Source of the DNA: Lentisphaerota bacterium
GTDB taxonomy: Bacteria > Verrucomicrobiota > Lentisphaeria > Victivallales > Victivallaceae
Direction: 5' to 3'
NCBI GenBank assembly: GCA_015061685.1
Contig: SUWD01000001.1
Location: 248,001-312,000 of the forward strand
Length of the DNA stretch: 64,000 nt
This document shows positions 8,550-17,620 of the stretch, in pieces. The position numbers were made by a program, and so were the translations under genes. The notes beneath the pieces were generated by a model. That model was not told the DNA's origin and did no database searches. It saw nothing but the letters and a program-made list of their open reading frames with translations. The stretch's first letter is position 1. Every line of letters starts with the position of its first letter.

Positions 8550-9245
8550 TTATTTCAGCAGTTTCATTCTGGTGTTGCGGTCTTTGATCTGCTTCTGGAT
8601 TTTCAAGCAGAGCATGGCAACTTCATCATACTGCTGACCGTTGAGTTTGACTTCCAGCATCAATACACTGTCTTTGATCGCTTCATCGTAAGCCGCCATT
8701 GATTCGTGGCTCATCGGATCAGCGTAACGGATGGCATCAATAACCGCCTGCAAATCATTGTGACAGTGGCCGGGAGCATAACTTTTGAGGTTTTCCACAT
8801 CGGCACGGATCATCTGCCAGTTGATAACTTTGGCAGCAACTCTTTCTCCGAGTTCCTCGATCTGTTCACTGCCGGCATCCAGAGTCAGATAACGCCACGC
8901 AAGCAATGCAAGCATAATTGCATGGATCAGCAGCAGCCATCCGGCATGGATGCTCCATGCCCCGGAAAGATCCAGAGCAGAGAAGATAACCCCGGCAAGA
9001 TAGTTGCAGAGCATGTAAGTGATTGCCGTCGGGTAAAACACGGTTTTGATAATGTAATTGCGTTTGTTGGCGGTCGTCATTTCCAGCATCGCCAGAAGCA
9101 ATGCCACCGGAGCAAGCAGACCGAAACAGTAGGAGGTGATGACCACCGGAGTTTTGGGAATAAGCAGGAAAAATCCGGTAAAGATCACTTCCGCAATGAA
9201 AAATGCGGCAAATAAACGGATACGGTGATTACTGACAGTTGACAT
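8550..9245 (-). CDS. Four-helix membrane protein of unknown function, partner of SPFH protein
   Basis: A 231-aa integral membrane protein. Four hydrophobic helices lie in the first 125 residues (LFAAFFIAEVIFTGFFLLI, TSYCFGLLAPVALLLAML, YMLCNYLAGVIFSALDL, WLLLIHAIMLALLAW). A charged, helical cytoplasmic tail of about 100 residues with coiled-coil character follows (EQIEELGERVAAKVI, VAMLCLKIQKQIKDRN). It starts 28 bp downstream of the SPFH/zinc-ribbon gene and is almost certainly co-transcribed with it, which suggests the two act together at the membrane. I do not recognise the family and assign no activity. Confidence 0.6.
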   Translation of the reverse strand: MSTVSNHRIRLFAAFFIAEVIFTGFFLLIPKTPVVITSYCFGLLAPVALLLAMLEMTTANKRNYIIKTVFYPTAITYMLCNYLAGVIFSALDLSGAWSIHAGWLLLIHAIMLALLAWRYLTLDAGSEQIEELGERVAAKVINWQMIRADVENLKSYAPGHCHNDLQAVIDAIRYADPMSHESMAAYDEAIKDSVLMLEVKLNGQQYDEVAMLCLKIQKQIKDRNTRMKLLK

Positions 9246-9272
9246 GATAGTATTTCCTTAAACAAGTTTTAT

Positions 9273-10574
9273 TCAGTTAAGTTTGGTTCCGCATTCCAGA
9301 CAGAATTTGGCATCCGGAGTAACTTCTTTGCCGCAGCCGGGACACTTGGGAACCAGCGGGGCACCGCACTTGAGGCAGAATTTTCCACCGGGGACAGTTT
9401 CGCCGCAGGCAGGACATTTGACCATGCCGGGGACAGCCGGAGCAGGAGCTTCAACTTTGGCACCGCACTCCAGACAGAATTTTGCTCCTTCCATCAGATT
9501 TTTACCGCATTTGGCACAAACTGCTGAAGCATTGCCGCCGGGAACGATCACCGCTCCGGCAACTCCGCCGGGGGCCTGATTGCCGTTGAAAGCATTGCCA
9601 ATGGTATTGGACATCATGCCGCCTACCGCACTGCCGACAGTGCCGCCAATGCCGGAAATCATTCCCATACCGATACCCATGTTGGTAAATTGCCCGGTTG
9701 CCTGATTGGCGGCGACAGTTTCGGCGACATCAAAGCCGCGTTCATCCTGATAGGTGTAGCCCTCAATGGAACGCTTGGAAGCGATCCCCTGTGCCTCGAT
9801 GACCATTTTCTGGGCAGCGGTCTGCTGGTCGATGATGCCGACCTGCTGGCGGAGTTTGGCTTCCGCAATATCGGCATACTGCCGGAAGTGGATCTCTTTG
9901 AACCGGCGGTAATTTTTGTCATCCTCCGGCTTGATGATATTGACGATAAAGAATCTTTCCAGAGCAATTCCGTAATCCATGAAATCCGGACGGAGCATAT
10001 CGTGGAGAGCAGCAGACATATTCTGCAGCTGTTCATCGATCTGGAAGATATTGAGCTGTTTTTCCCGGATGAGAGAGACGATGTACGGTTTGACTTTGGT
10101 CATCAGGAACGCCCGGAATTTCTGGGCGATCATCTGCTGATTGATGCCGTGTTCAGTACCGACGACCTTGATCAGAAGTTTTCTGCCGTCTTCGATACGC
10201 AGATTCATTTCGCCGCAGGCACCGATCTGGATGGGGAAACCATAGGTGGGTTCAACATACTCCATTTTGGTATCCGTACCCCATTTGATGGACATCTGCT
10301 CGGTTTTGTTGATGAAATAAACTTCACAATGAAAAGGTGTCCGGTCACCGGTCGCCCGGTTGAAAAATCCGGAAACCATCGGCAGATTCTGAGTTTCCAG
10401 CGTATAGCGGCCCGGACCGAAAGAGTCCAGAGCCTGACCATTCATAAAAAAGACAGCTTCCTGCGACTCGTGGACGATGAGCTGACTGCCGGAGAAGAAG
10501 TCTTCCAGCGGATGTTTCCAAATGAAAGTTTGATTATCACCCTCATATTTGATGATTTGAGCGATCGGATCCAT
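9273..10574 (-). CDS. SPFH-domain protein with C-terminal zinc ribbons (COG4260/YdjI-like)
   Basis: A 433-aa protein of the SPFH (band 7) group related to B. subtilis YdjI and the so-called virion-core-like proteins. The N-terminal half (residues 1-270) has the family opening, AQIIKYEGDNQTFIWKHPLEDF, a beta-rich core and a helical stretch. A glycine-rich segment (NMGIGMGMISGIGGTVGS) leads to several CxxC pairs forming zinc ribbons (CAKCG...CLECG, CPACG...CLKCG, CPGCG...CLECG). Three double ribbons is more than the one or two common in this family. It probably forms membrane-associated oligomers and acts with the four-helix protein encoded 28 bp downstream. The link between membrane stress and this family in B. 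subtilis is known; here it is inference. Confidence 0.85.
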   Translation of the reverse strand: MDPIAQIIKYEGDNQTFIWKHPLEDFFSGSQLIVHESQEAVFFMNGQALDSFGPGRYTLETQNLPMVSGFFNRATGDRTPFHCEVYFINKTEQMSIKWGTDTKMEYVEPTYGFPIQIGACGEMNLRIEDGRKLLIKVVGTEHGINQQMIAQKFRAFLMTKVKPYIVSLIREKQLNIFQIDEQLQNMSAALHDMLRPDFMDYGIALERFFIVNIIKPEDDKNYRRFKEIHFRQYADIAEAKLRQQVGIIDQQTAAQKMVIEAQGIASKRSIEGYTYQDERGFDVAETVAANQATGQFTNMGIGMGMISGIGGTVGSAVGGMMSNTIGNAFNGNQAPGGVAGAVIVPGGNASAVCAKCGKNLMEGAKFCLECGAKVEAPAPAVPGMVKCPACGETVPGGKFCLKCGAPLVPKCPGCGKEVTPDAKFCLECGTKLN

Positions 10575-11021
10575 AATATTTTCTCCACACCTGTTTATTA
10601 TTGTACAGAATTTCTTTTAACTTACTGCCGGAGAGCTTTTTTTTCAAGTTGTTTGCCGGATTATTTCAGAAAAAAATAATTTGCCCGTAAACAGGCCGCG
10701 GGAAAGATTTTTCACAAAAAAACGCAGTATCACACTTTTGACAGGCATGATCCAGCCTTATGAACAGAGAAGAAACATCATTCACCAGCGGAATGAATTT
10801 ATCACCGTCGTCACCAGACCTGTGACACTATCCCCGGTGCGATCTCTCTCGAACAGCTCCCCGGCGGGATTTTTTGTTTTTTCTTTCCAGCGGTCTGCTC
10901 CACAGTCGGATTTTTTTCAAAAAAATCATATTTTTTTTATATTTGCTATTGCTTTTTTGAAAATGATGACTATATTTATGATTGAATCATGAAATCAACT
11001 TTACAGGAAGAATATATCATC
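10575..11021. other. Divergent intergenic region between SPFH and LacI genes
   Basis: A 447-bp AT-rich spacer. On the plus strand, TTGCTT (10949-10954), 16 bp and TATATT (10971-10976) form a plausible promoter for the LacI gene. The rest shows short homopolymer runs, and no conserved coding sequence or repeat was recognised. An open frame at 10681-10992 lacks a ribosome site and any recognisable domain. Confidence 0.5.
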
Positions 11022-12050
11022 ATGCCGGTAACCATCAAAGATATTGCTTTGCGTGCCAATGTTTCCTATCAAGCTGTTTCGGCGGTTTTGAATAATAAAA
11101 CCAACTGCCGGGTTTCGCCGCAGAAACGGGAACATATCCGGAATATTGCCCGGGAATTGGGCTATCAGGTGAATTTCGGTTATAAATTGATGCACGGACG
11201 CTCAACACATACGGTGGCGATCGTTTCGGCAATGCTCCGGATCGACAGCGAAGAACACATCAAAAAGATGGTTCTCAAACTTATCCGTAAGCTCAATTTG
11301 CAGGGTTTCTCCACCTATTTCACAAATATGACGGAAAATGCCCAGGAGAATCTCCTCCGGATAAGAGAATTGATCACCCGCGGCACGGAACACTTCGTCT
11401 TTATCGGAACACCTTTCGGTCATGCCGGGATCGAGGAGGAATTGACCGTAAATCAACGGACATTCATCGGCTGGAACTCTCTTTTCCGCCGCAATCTGAA
11501 TGCGGACTCCACATCAGCCTCGGTAAGATTGCTCTCCTTTTTGAAAGAAGAAAGTGGAGAGATCCCGGTTCTGCTCCTTCCCGGAGAAGAGTGTCTCTCC
11601 TCTGCCCGTTTCAAGGCATTGGAAAAAGTCGCCGGTGATCCGGCAGTTGACAAAGTGATTGAGAATCATGTTATTTTCACCCGGTCGCTGGAATGGGACG
11701 AAAAAGATTTTGAGGCAAAGGCATTCAAACTGGGGTATGAGGGGACTGCTGAAATATTTGCAAAAAATAAAAACGTCCGGTCGATCGCTTACTTTACCGA
11801 TAATTTTGCTCTGGGCGGCATCGTATGGTGCCACGAAAATCATATTGCCGTGGGAAAAGATGTGTTTGTTTCCGGATTCAATAACATTGAAGCGGTACGC
11901 TTTAATCCGTATCCGGTAGCCTCTGCCGAACACCCGGTGGATGAATCCATTGAAATATTGCTGGAAAAGATGATGACAGACGATGATTTTTCGCAGACGA
12001 TACCGCTGAAAGTATTTTTGCGGCCGTCGGAAATATTTGCCGAAAATTAA
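11022..12050 (+). CDS. LacI-family transcriptional regulator
   Basis: A DNA-binding repressor-type regulator of 342 aa. The helix-turn-helix is at residues 3-25 (TIKDIALRANVSYQAVSAVLNNK), with the hinge helix following (KREHIRNIARELGY). A periplasmic-binding-protein-like sensor domain fills the remainder. ATG 11022 is preferred over the upstream ATG 10989 because LacI proteins start directly at the helix-turn-helix and because AGGAAG (11005-11010) lies 11 bases before it. It heads a plus-strand cluster with an SGNH hydrolase, a prepilin-like protein and a GH42-like enzyme, so it probably controls that cluster in response to a sugar. The ligand is unknown. Confidence 0.9.
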   Translation: MPVTIKDIALRANVSYQAVSAVLNNKTNCRVSPQKREHIRNIARELGYQVNFGYKLMHGRSTHTVAIVSAMLRIDSEEHIKKMVLKLIRKLNLQGFSTYFTNMTENAQENLLRIRELITRGTEHFVFIGTPFGHAGIEEELTVNQRTFIGWNSLFRRNLNADSTSASVRLLSFLKEESGEIPVLLLPGEECLSSARFKALEKVAGDPAVDKVIENHVIFTRSLEWDEKDFEAKAFKLGYEGTAEIFAKNKNVRSIAYFTDNFALGGIVWCHENHIAVGKDVFVSGFNNIEAVRFNPYPVASAEHPVDESIEILLEKMMTDDDFSQTIPLKVFLRPSEIFAEN

Positions 12051-12083
12051 GCCAATTACCAAAAAAGAAAGGATAATAATATT

Positions 12084-13628
12084 ATGAAAAAAACATACAG
12101 TATCTTCTTGTTCCTGATCACATTCATAAGTTTTTCTGTCACGGCAGACTATCACCACACTTTTGAAAAAAATACCGGCGGCTGGGTTTCTTACAATTAC
12201 TGGGGAGGAAAAACAGAATTGTCTTCTGAAGCGGCTTACGGCGGTAAAAAATCTATGAAATTGACCGCTACGGAATATCGGGGCAAAATCTATGGGTTAT
12301 GTATATTGCCGGTAGTGGATTCAAATTTGTGCGGCAAAAAAGTAAGCGTATCATTTTATGCCAAAGGCAAGGGGAGCATAAAGGCCGGAATATTGTATTA
12401 TACCAGAAACAGTCGCGGTGGAGAAAATATGATCTACGACTACTGTGAACCTGTTACGCTCAATGATCAGTGGCAGAAAGTGGAATTTATTGCAGATTTC
12501 GCAGATATTGCGGTCGAAAAAATTGCTCCGGCGATCCGCATCGACGGTGAAGGATACGCCTTTATTGATGAAGCAAAAGTGGTTATCATCAAACCGGGAA
12601 ACATTTCTGTTGCAGCATTGGACAAACATCAGATCGTCCGTTCCGGCTCCGCCTTGTCCAAACTCCGGTTCCGGGTTTCAACCCCCGGAGCTGATGTGAC
12701 ATTTTTCACCTTTTCTGAAAACCGCAAGCAGCAGGTGATCAAAAATTCCGCCTCCAGTGACGGACAGGGACAAACTGCTTATACAGATCAAACTGTATTG
12801 CCGGCAGGTGAAGTCAGTGTGATTGCCGCTGCCGGAGGAGCAAACAGTATTCACTACTCTTATGTGATGCCGGAAACAGAATATGATGACCTTGATGCGA
12901 TCGCAAAAACGATTTCTTTGAATAAACCTCTGCATATTCTTTATATCGGCGACAGTCTTGCTGATCGTGACCGGGGTCACAATTTTACCGATAAACTGGT
13001 CTGGTGGCTCAATAAATATAATCCCGGCAAAGTTTCTCTGCAGAATCTCGCTGTCAGCGGAGATTTTATCACCCGGGTGGAAAGCCGTATGAAAGTCCGC
13101 TTGAAACAATCCCGGGAATCTGTTTGGAAACAATATGTTTACAATGATCTTTTCAACCGTCCTTACGATTTGATCATTATTTCGCTGGGGCACAATGACT
13201 GTGCGTCATTCAAGAAGAGTAATTACCGTCAGCCTCAAGTATCTCTGAGTGCCGCAGAAGCAGCTTATAAAAATGTTATTGCCATGCTCCGGAGTAAAAG
13301 CAAGGCTCCTGTCATACTTCTTTCTCCGGTGGCTTCCAATTTGAAAGTAAGTAAAGAGCAGGGAGCATTATCTGTCAGATACGGTGGTGCCGGAGCTGTT
13401 TTCGGTATGCCTGAATTTATTGTACCATTCAATAAGATGCTTGCCGAAGTCGCTGCCGGTTCCAATTGTTACTATGTGGATATGTACACTCCGACCAAAG
13501 AAAATGCCGCATTGGCAAGCTGGTACATCCGGGATGGAGTACACCTGACTCCTGCCGGTCATCAAATGTTTGCTTCTCTGGTTCTCAAGGCACTCGCGTC
13601 TGAAAATTCTCCATTGAAAAATAAATAA
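12084..13628 (+). CDS. Secreted SGNH/GDSL-family hydrolase
   Basis: A 514-aa exported esterase-like protein. The signal peptide is residues 1-21 (KKTYSIFLFLITFISFSVTA). An N-terminal beta-sandwich resembling a carbohydrate-binding module fills about residues 22-170. The C-terminal SGNH domain has block I LYIGDSLAD (nucleophile Ser near residue 289), block III SLGHNDC and block V DGVHLTPAGH (catalytic Asp/His near 484-487). Such enzymes commonly remove acetyl or other acyl groups from polysaccharides, which suits a gene lying between a LacI regulator and a GH42-like enzyme. Ribosome site AAAGGATAA precedes the start. The substrate is inferred only from context. Confidence 0.85.
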   Translation: MKKTYSIFLFLITFISFSVTADYHHTFEKNTGGWVSYNYWGGKTELSSEAAYGGKKSMKLTATEYRGKIYGLCILPVVDSNLCGKKVSVSFYAKGKGSIKAGILYYTRNSRGGENMIYDYCEPVTLNDQWQKVEFIADFADIAVEKIAPAIRIDGEGYAFIDEAKVVIIKPGNISVAALDKHQIVRSGSALSKLRFRVSTPGADVTFFTFSENRKQQVIKNSASSDGQGQTAYTDQTVLPAGEVSVIAAAGGANSIHYSYVMPETEYDDLDAIAKTISLNKPLHILYIGDSLADRDRGHNFTDKLVWWLNKYNPGKVSLQNLAVSGDFITRVESRMKVRLKQSRESVWKQYVYNDLFNRPYDLIIISLGHNDCASFKKSNYRQPQVSLSAAEAAYKNVIAMLRSKSKAPVILLSPVASNLKVSKEQGALSVRYGGAGAVFGMPEFIVPFNKMLAEVAAGSNCYYVDMYTPTKENAALASWYIRDGVHLTPAGHQMFASLVLKALASENSPLKNK

Positions 13629-13646
13629 AAATAAGGGGGTATCATA

Positions 13647-14429
13647 ATGAAAATCCAGACGAATATCAAAAATTATTCCGGGAAAGCACTCTCCGGCCGG
13701 AGAGTGAAGCTCATGAGCTTCACTCTGATCGAACTTCTCGTCGTTATTGCCATCATCGCCATTCTGGCAGCAATACTGCTTCCGGCACTCAATTCCGCCC
13801 GTGAAAGGGGAAGAAGTGCCAGTTGTATTTCCAATTTGAAACAATTGGGGACATCACTTACCGGTTATCATGCGGATTACGATGATTATAATCCGCATGC
13901 CCTTATTGAAATTGACGGGTGGTACAGTTCATGGTTTCTTTTACTTGTCCCTTACAGCGGAGTTACCTATGAGGGAGGTCTGGATGATGCCTGGCGGGAG
14001 GGCAAAGCCCGCCGGATCGGTTTGTGGGTCTGTCCGTCGCACGCTGACAGAATGAATTACAGATGGGGGTTTGAAATTTCTTATGTTGCTAATTGTTCAA
14101 CCAAAAACGGTGGATATGCCGGTAGTGCAATATTCGGGCTTTTGAGCAAAAATATGAAATATCCGACTACCAAAGTAAATAAACTTACCTCTCCGTCCTC
14201 AATTGCCGGGATGATCGATTATCAGAATAATTCAGACAAAACATATCCTTTCAAATTTGATGTCTGGAATGCCCGGGCAGATGAATTGACTTTTACCAAT
14301 GCCGGATTTACCCTGCGGCATTCCGGTAAATTCAACGGAGCATTTCTTGACGGACATGTGGAGACGATCACTCCTGAATATCCTTTCAACAGCAGTACCC
14401 GCTGGACAGGTGCCAAGGCATTTTACTGA
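13647..14429 (+). CDS. Prepilin-like protein with class III signal peptide (second copy)
   Basis: A 260-aa relative of the prepilin-like protein at 6318-7103. It has a basic leader of about 25 residues ending in VKLMS, the [18 protein letters not shown] helix, and [18 protein letters not shown] globular domain follows, with the terminal FLDGHVE motif of the family. Ser replaces Gly before the mature Phe. A strong ribosome site, AAGGGGG, lies 8 bases before ATG 13647. It sits between a secreted SGNH hydrolase and a secreted GH42-like enzyme on one strand, so the pairing of a prepilin-like gene with secreted carbohydrate enzymes seen at 3196-7103 recurs. The junction codons contain overlapping palindromes (13689-13726). 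Confidence 0.85.
   Translation: MKIQTNIKNYSGKALSGRRVKLMSFTLIELLVVIAIIAILAAILLPALNSARERGRSASCISNLKQLGTSLTGYHADYDDYNPHALIEIDGWYSSWFLLLVPYSGVTYEGGLDDAWREGKARRIGLWVCPSHADRMNYRWGFEISYVANCSTKNGGYAGSAIFGLLSKNMKYPTTKVNKLTSPSSIAGMIDYQNNSDKTYPFKFDVWNARADELTFTNAGFTLRHSGKFNGAFLDGHVETITPEYPFNSSTRWTGAKAFY
13689..13726 (+). other. Overlapping palindromes inside prepilin leader codons (copy 2)
   Basis: A perfect 16-bp palindrome CTCTCCGG|CCGGAGAG (13689-13704, extendable to 20 bp at 13687-13706) overlaps by AGAG a perfect 26-bp palindrome (13701-13726) with arms AGAGTGAAGCTCA and TGAGCTTCACTCT. Compared with copy 1 the arms carry paired changes (A/T to G/C and A/T to T/A) that keep complementarity. The codons read [13 protein letters not shown], and an in-frame ATG lies at the centre of the second palindrome. 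Confidence 0.85.
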
Positions 14430-14450
14430 TAGCCAAAGGATAATGGTATC

Positions 14451-17339
14451 ATGAAAAAGTTTTTGACAATATTGGCGGTGATCCCCTCTCTTTGCCTGCC
14501 GGCAACCGGTTCAGAAAGTTGGAGCAGTTCCAATCCGGAGCGTTATAAGTCCGCATCTTTTGCCAATGCAGTATGGTATGAAACATTCAGCGGCAGCGGA
14601 GAAGAACCGTTTACCGTTGAATTTTGCGGCGGTGCAACCGGTAAAGTTGAGATCATCAATGCCGGAGGGCGATCCGAAGCAAAAGCTTTGAAAACGGTGA
14701 AAAACAATGCCGCCGGATATATCATTATCCGTTTCAAACAGCATATCCCGGTAAAAAACGGTGACAAAATGCAATTCAACTGCTTTTATCGGGGAAAGGA
14801 AAATCACGCACTTTATTCGCGTGCCATGCTGCGTTTGCAAGTTGCCGGGCAAAATAATTTCAAACTTTTCTCATTTTATCCCGGAATCAATGGCGGCGAG
14901 CGTCTGCAGGAGATCATTGCAACTCCGGCAAATACATGGGAACGCAAATTTACTCAGCGTAAAGCTGAAAACAATGTGACTTTTTTTGAGCCGGTTCTGA
15001 TTATCGCCGGAGCCCCAAGTACAGCCGTCTGGGATGATTTCTATGTGGAAAATGATAATATTTCAGCTCAAAACTGGAATACTTTTTTCAACCGCCGGAC
15101 ACCTTTGGACCGTTCTGCTGAAATGATCTCCGATGAAGCTTTGAATGAAATTATTGCTGCTGAAAAGGATCATACCGGCAAAGTAACTGTAATTGACGGC
15201 AAGTCACGGCTTTTGATCGACGGTAAAATTACCGCACCGGTGATAGACGGTCCTTACGGAGCATTTGTCAACGGTAAAAATTATTCCAATGCCGGAGATT
15301 TCGGCAGGATCAATGTCAATTTGTGCAAAGTCTCTCTGCGTCTCGGTCAAGGCAGCCCTGCGGCAACTTACCGTGGATGCTGGACCGGAAAAGACCAGCT
15401 CAATATTGACGGTGTGATCCGGCAGATCCGGAATGCTTTGCGTTTGAATCCGCATGCCAGGATCATTCTTAATTTCGGATTGCATCCGTATTACAGCTTT
15501 ACCAGCGAATATCCGGAGGAAGTGTGGATCGGCAGAAACGGTAAACCGGTTCTCGGTACCGGTATCCATATCAATGAAAGTTTAGGGGGTACTCCATCGC
15601 AAACCAGATATCCGTGGCCGTCTTATCATTCAGAAGTGCTTATTCAGCAATATAAAGAACAGATCGCCAAAATAATCACCGAATTGAAACGCAACGGATT
15701 ATCCAAATTCATTGTCGGTCTCCATATCGGCGGCGGTCACGACAATCAGATGGTTACCACTCATTTTGACTACAGTCAACCGGCACAACGGGCATTCCGG
15801 AAGTTCCTCCGGGAAAAGTATGTTACCGAGGATGCATTGCGTCAGGCCTGGCACAATGATTCAATTACTTTTGGTGCGGTGCAGGCTCCTTATTTCCGGA
15901 GTAATGACGATTGTCTGCATTCTGAAACGGAGCAGCCGCAAATCGACTTTTTCCACTTCAGCAAAACTGCCGGATGGCGGATGGCTGACCGGATCGCTGA
16001 ATATGCCAGAAAGCTGTTGGACAAAGATGTCTTCACCATGCGCTGGTGTATGGGGGCATACGCAGGAAATCCGGGAGCTTCGATGGATATTTATGACTTC
16101 CTTACTTATCAGAAGTTTGATATTCTGGTGGCACAGTCACCTTACAATTTGCGTCCGCCGTCATCGCCGAGTACTCAAGGGCTGCCGTTTGACTCATTCC
16201 ATCTGCATGGTAAATTATATACCAATGAATTTGATATACGCACCTGGAATGCCGCTCCCGCTTGGGAAAAGGAGATCATGAGCATCACATGGGGATTAAT
16301 GATCGACTTCCCGATGTGGCAGGCAGCGAACCGGAAACTTGCCGGGGCAATGTTTGCTCAGGATATGGGATTCTGGTATCTGGATATGGCTCCGGGATGG
16401 TTCAATCATCCGCAGCTGCTGGATGATATCAAAGATGTCGCGGAAACCGGCAGTCAGCTTTTTACCATGCCGCCGTCCAAGTGGCAGCCGGATACGGCAT
16501 TTGTCTTTGATGATGATGGTATGTTTCTGCGTAATCTGCCTTCTCCGGAATGGATGTTTGACATTACCATGCTCATTCAGGAGCAGTTGTATCTGCTCGG
16601 AGCAAGCGGAGTACCGTTTGCACGTTATTCTCTCAATGACCTGATGGATAATCCGGAGCTTGCCAAATCATTCAAGGTGCTGGTATTCGGTGCCATGTAT
16701 CATATCGATTCCAGACGGCAGGCATTTCTTGATAAGTTGAAAAACAGCAACCGGACACTGATCTTTCTGTCCGGCACCGGTCGTCTGGGAGGCGCGAAAG
16801 AGGGCAGTACCATCGAAGTCGGTGTGACCGGCAGAACAAAAAATCATCACGTTTATGCCGCAGAAGGAATGAAATTCAATGTGCTTTCGCCGTGGATGAA
16901 TAAAAAAGATGTCCATCCGCTTGCTCCGGCAGCATGGTATGATGCCATGAAAATAGTTTATGCCATCTCACAGCCGGGAGACAGAATACTCGCCCGTTTC
17001 GCAGAAAACAACCAACCTGCGATCCTCGAAAGGGTATATCCGGATTGGAAAGCTGTGTATATCGGAGAAGCCGGCGGTCTTTCTCCTGATTATTTCCAGC
17101 ATCTGGTCAGTCAGGCCGGCGGTTATTCGATCGGTGACAGCGGATTCCAATGCAAAACCAATGGCAATTTCATGATGGTGCATTGCCTTAAAAACAGCAA
17201 AACCAATTTTAAACTGCCATTTAAAGCGACTGTTACCAATCTTGCCAATGGTACAATTCATCAGGGGGTAACTGAAATACCGGTGGATGCAGAAGCCGGA
17301 GCAACCTATTGGTTTGTACTTAAACCGGCAAGCCGGTAA
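14451..17339 (+). CDS. Secreted GH42-like (clan GH-A) glycosidase
   Basis: A 962-aa exported protein. The signal peptide is about residues 1-21 (KKFLTILAVIPSLCLPATG). A beta-sandwich follows to about residue 230. A long TIM-barrel region comes next (about 240-690: ALRLNPHARIILNFGLHP, FIVGLHIGGGHDN, FRKFLREKYVTEDALRQAW), and then a glutamine-amidotransferase-like domain (KVLVFGAMYHIDSRRQAFLD) and a C-terminal beta domain. This order, including the phrase FRKFLREKY...LRQAW, is that of GH42 beta-galactosidases and their distant relatives. LYTNEFDIRTW (near residue 595) is a candidate for the catalytic nucleophile region. It ends the LacI-SGNH-prepilin cluster and presumably cleaves the same polysaccharide that the SGNH enzyme deacylates. 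The family call is moderate; substrate unknown. Confidence 0.65.
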   Translation: MKKFLTILAVIPSLCLPATGSESWSSSNPERYKSASFANAVWYETFSGSGEEPFTVEFCGGATGKVEIINAGGRSEAKALKTVKNNAAGYIIIRFKQHIPVKNGDKMQFNCFYRGKENHALYSRAMLRLQVAGQNNFKLFSFYPGINGGERLQEIIATPANTWERKFTQRKAENNVTFFEPVLIIAGAPSTAVWDDFYVENDNISAQNWNTFFNRRTPLDRSAEMISDEALNEIIAAEKDHTGKVTVIDGKSRLLIDGKITAPVIDGPYGAFVNGKNYSNAGDFGRINVNLCKVSLRLGQGSPAATYRGCWTGKDQLNIDGVIRQIRNALRLNPHARIILNFGLHPYYSFTSEYPEEVWIGRNGKPVLGTGIHINESLGGTPSQTRYPWPSYHSEVLIQQYKEQIAKIITELKRNGLSKFIVGLHIGGGHDNQMVTTHFDYSQPAQRAFRKFLREKYVTEDALRQAWHNDSITFGAVQAPYFRSNDDCLHSETEQPQIDFFHFSKTAGWRMADRIAEYARKLLDKDVFTMRWCMGAYAGNPGASMDIYDFLTYQKFDILVAQSPYNLRPPSSPSTQGLPFDSFHLHGKLYTNEFDIRTWNAAPAWEKEIMSITWGLMIDFPMWQAANRKLAGAMFAQDMGFWYLDMAPGWFNHPQLLDDIKDVAETGSQLFTMPPSKWQPDTAFVFDDDGMFLRNLPSPEWMFDITMLIQEQLYLLGASGVPFARYSLNDLMDNPELAKSFKVLVFGAMYHIDSRRQAFLDKLKNSNRTLIFLSGTGRLGGAKEGSTIEVGVTGRTKNHHVYAAEGMKFNVLSPWMNKKDVHPLAPAAWYDAMKIVYAISQPGDRILARFAENNQPAILERVYPDWKAVYIGEAGGLSPDYFQHLVSQAGGYSIGDSGFQCKTNGNFMMVHCLKNSKTNFKLPFKATVTNLANGTIHQGVTEIPVDAEAGATYWFVLKPASR

Positions 17340-17365
17340 GAGATTTGCAGATCTCCCTCAAATAG

Positions 17366-17585
17366 CGGCTTTGCTCCATGCGGGATCAGCGGCTTTGCTC
17401 CGCTCGATAAACTGCGGTACGGACGTTAACGAACTTTTACGGACACTTACGGACAGCTGGGGATAGTCAGCAGTCTGCGTGGCTCTTGTCTATGCTGCCT
17501 CACGCTCACTCGTCATGCAAAAATTTGTATGACATCGCTTACGGCAGGTGGTGTCTCCGTACGACGGAGGGCGAAATTTTTTTAT
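17366..17585 (+). repeat. Structured intergenic repeat (copy B)
   Basis: It shares its left part with copy A (CTCCATGCGG, then GCTCGATAAACTGCGGTACGG) and contains four 10-bp TACGGA-type units. The right part is shared with copy C (24149-24358) and includes an imperfect hairpin GTCATGCAAA...TTTGTATGAC and a perfect one, CTCCGT-ACG-ACGGAG, followed by GGCGAAATTTTTTT. It fills most of the 349-bp gap before the ABC transporter gene. Function unknown; the last hairpin could act as a weak terminator. Confidence 0.75.
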
Positions 17586-17620
17586 TCTTTGTTTTTGTAC
17601 GGCAAATTTCTCCTCACAGC

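Noticed and set aside
8208-8587. Small proteins encoded through the 117-bp repeats
   Set aside because: The open frames exist in both strands only because the repeat length is a multiple of three; no ribosome sites or domains.
10681-10992. 103-codon frame before the LacI gene
   Set aside because: No ribosome site, no domain, overlaps the LacI promoter.
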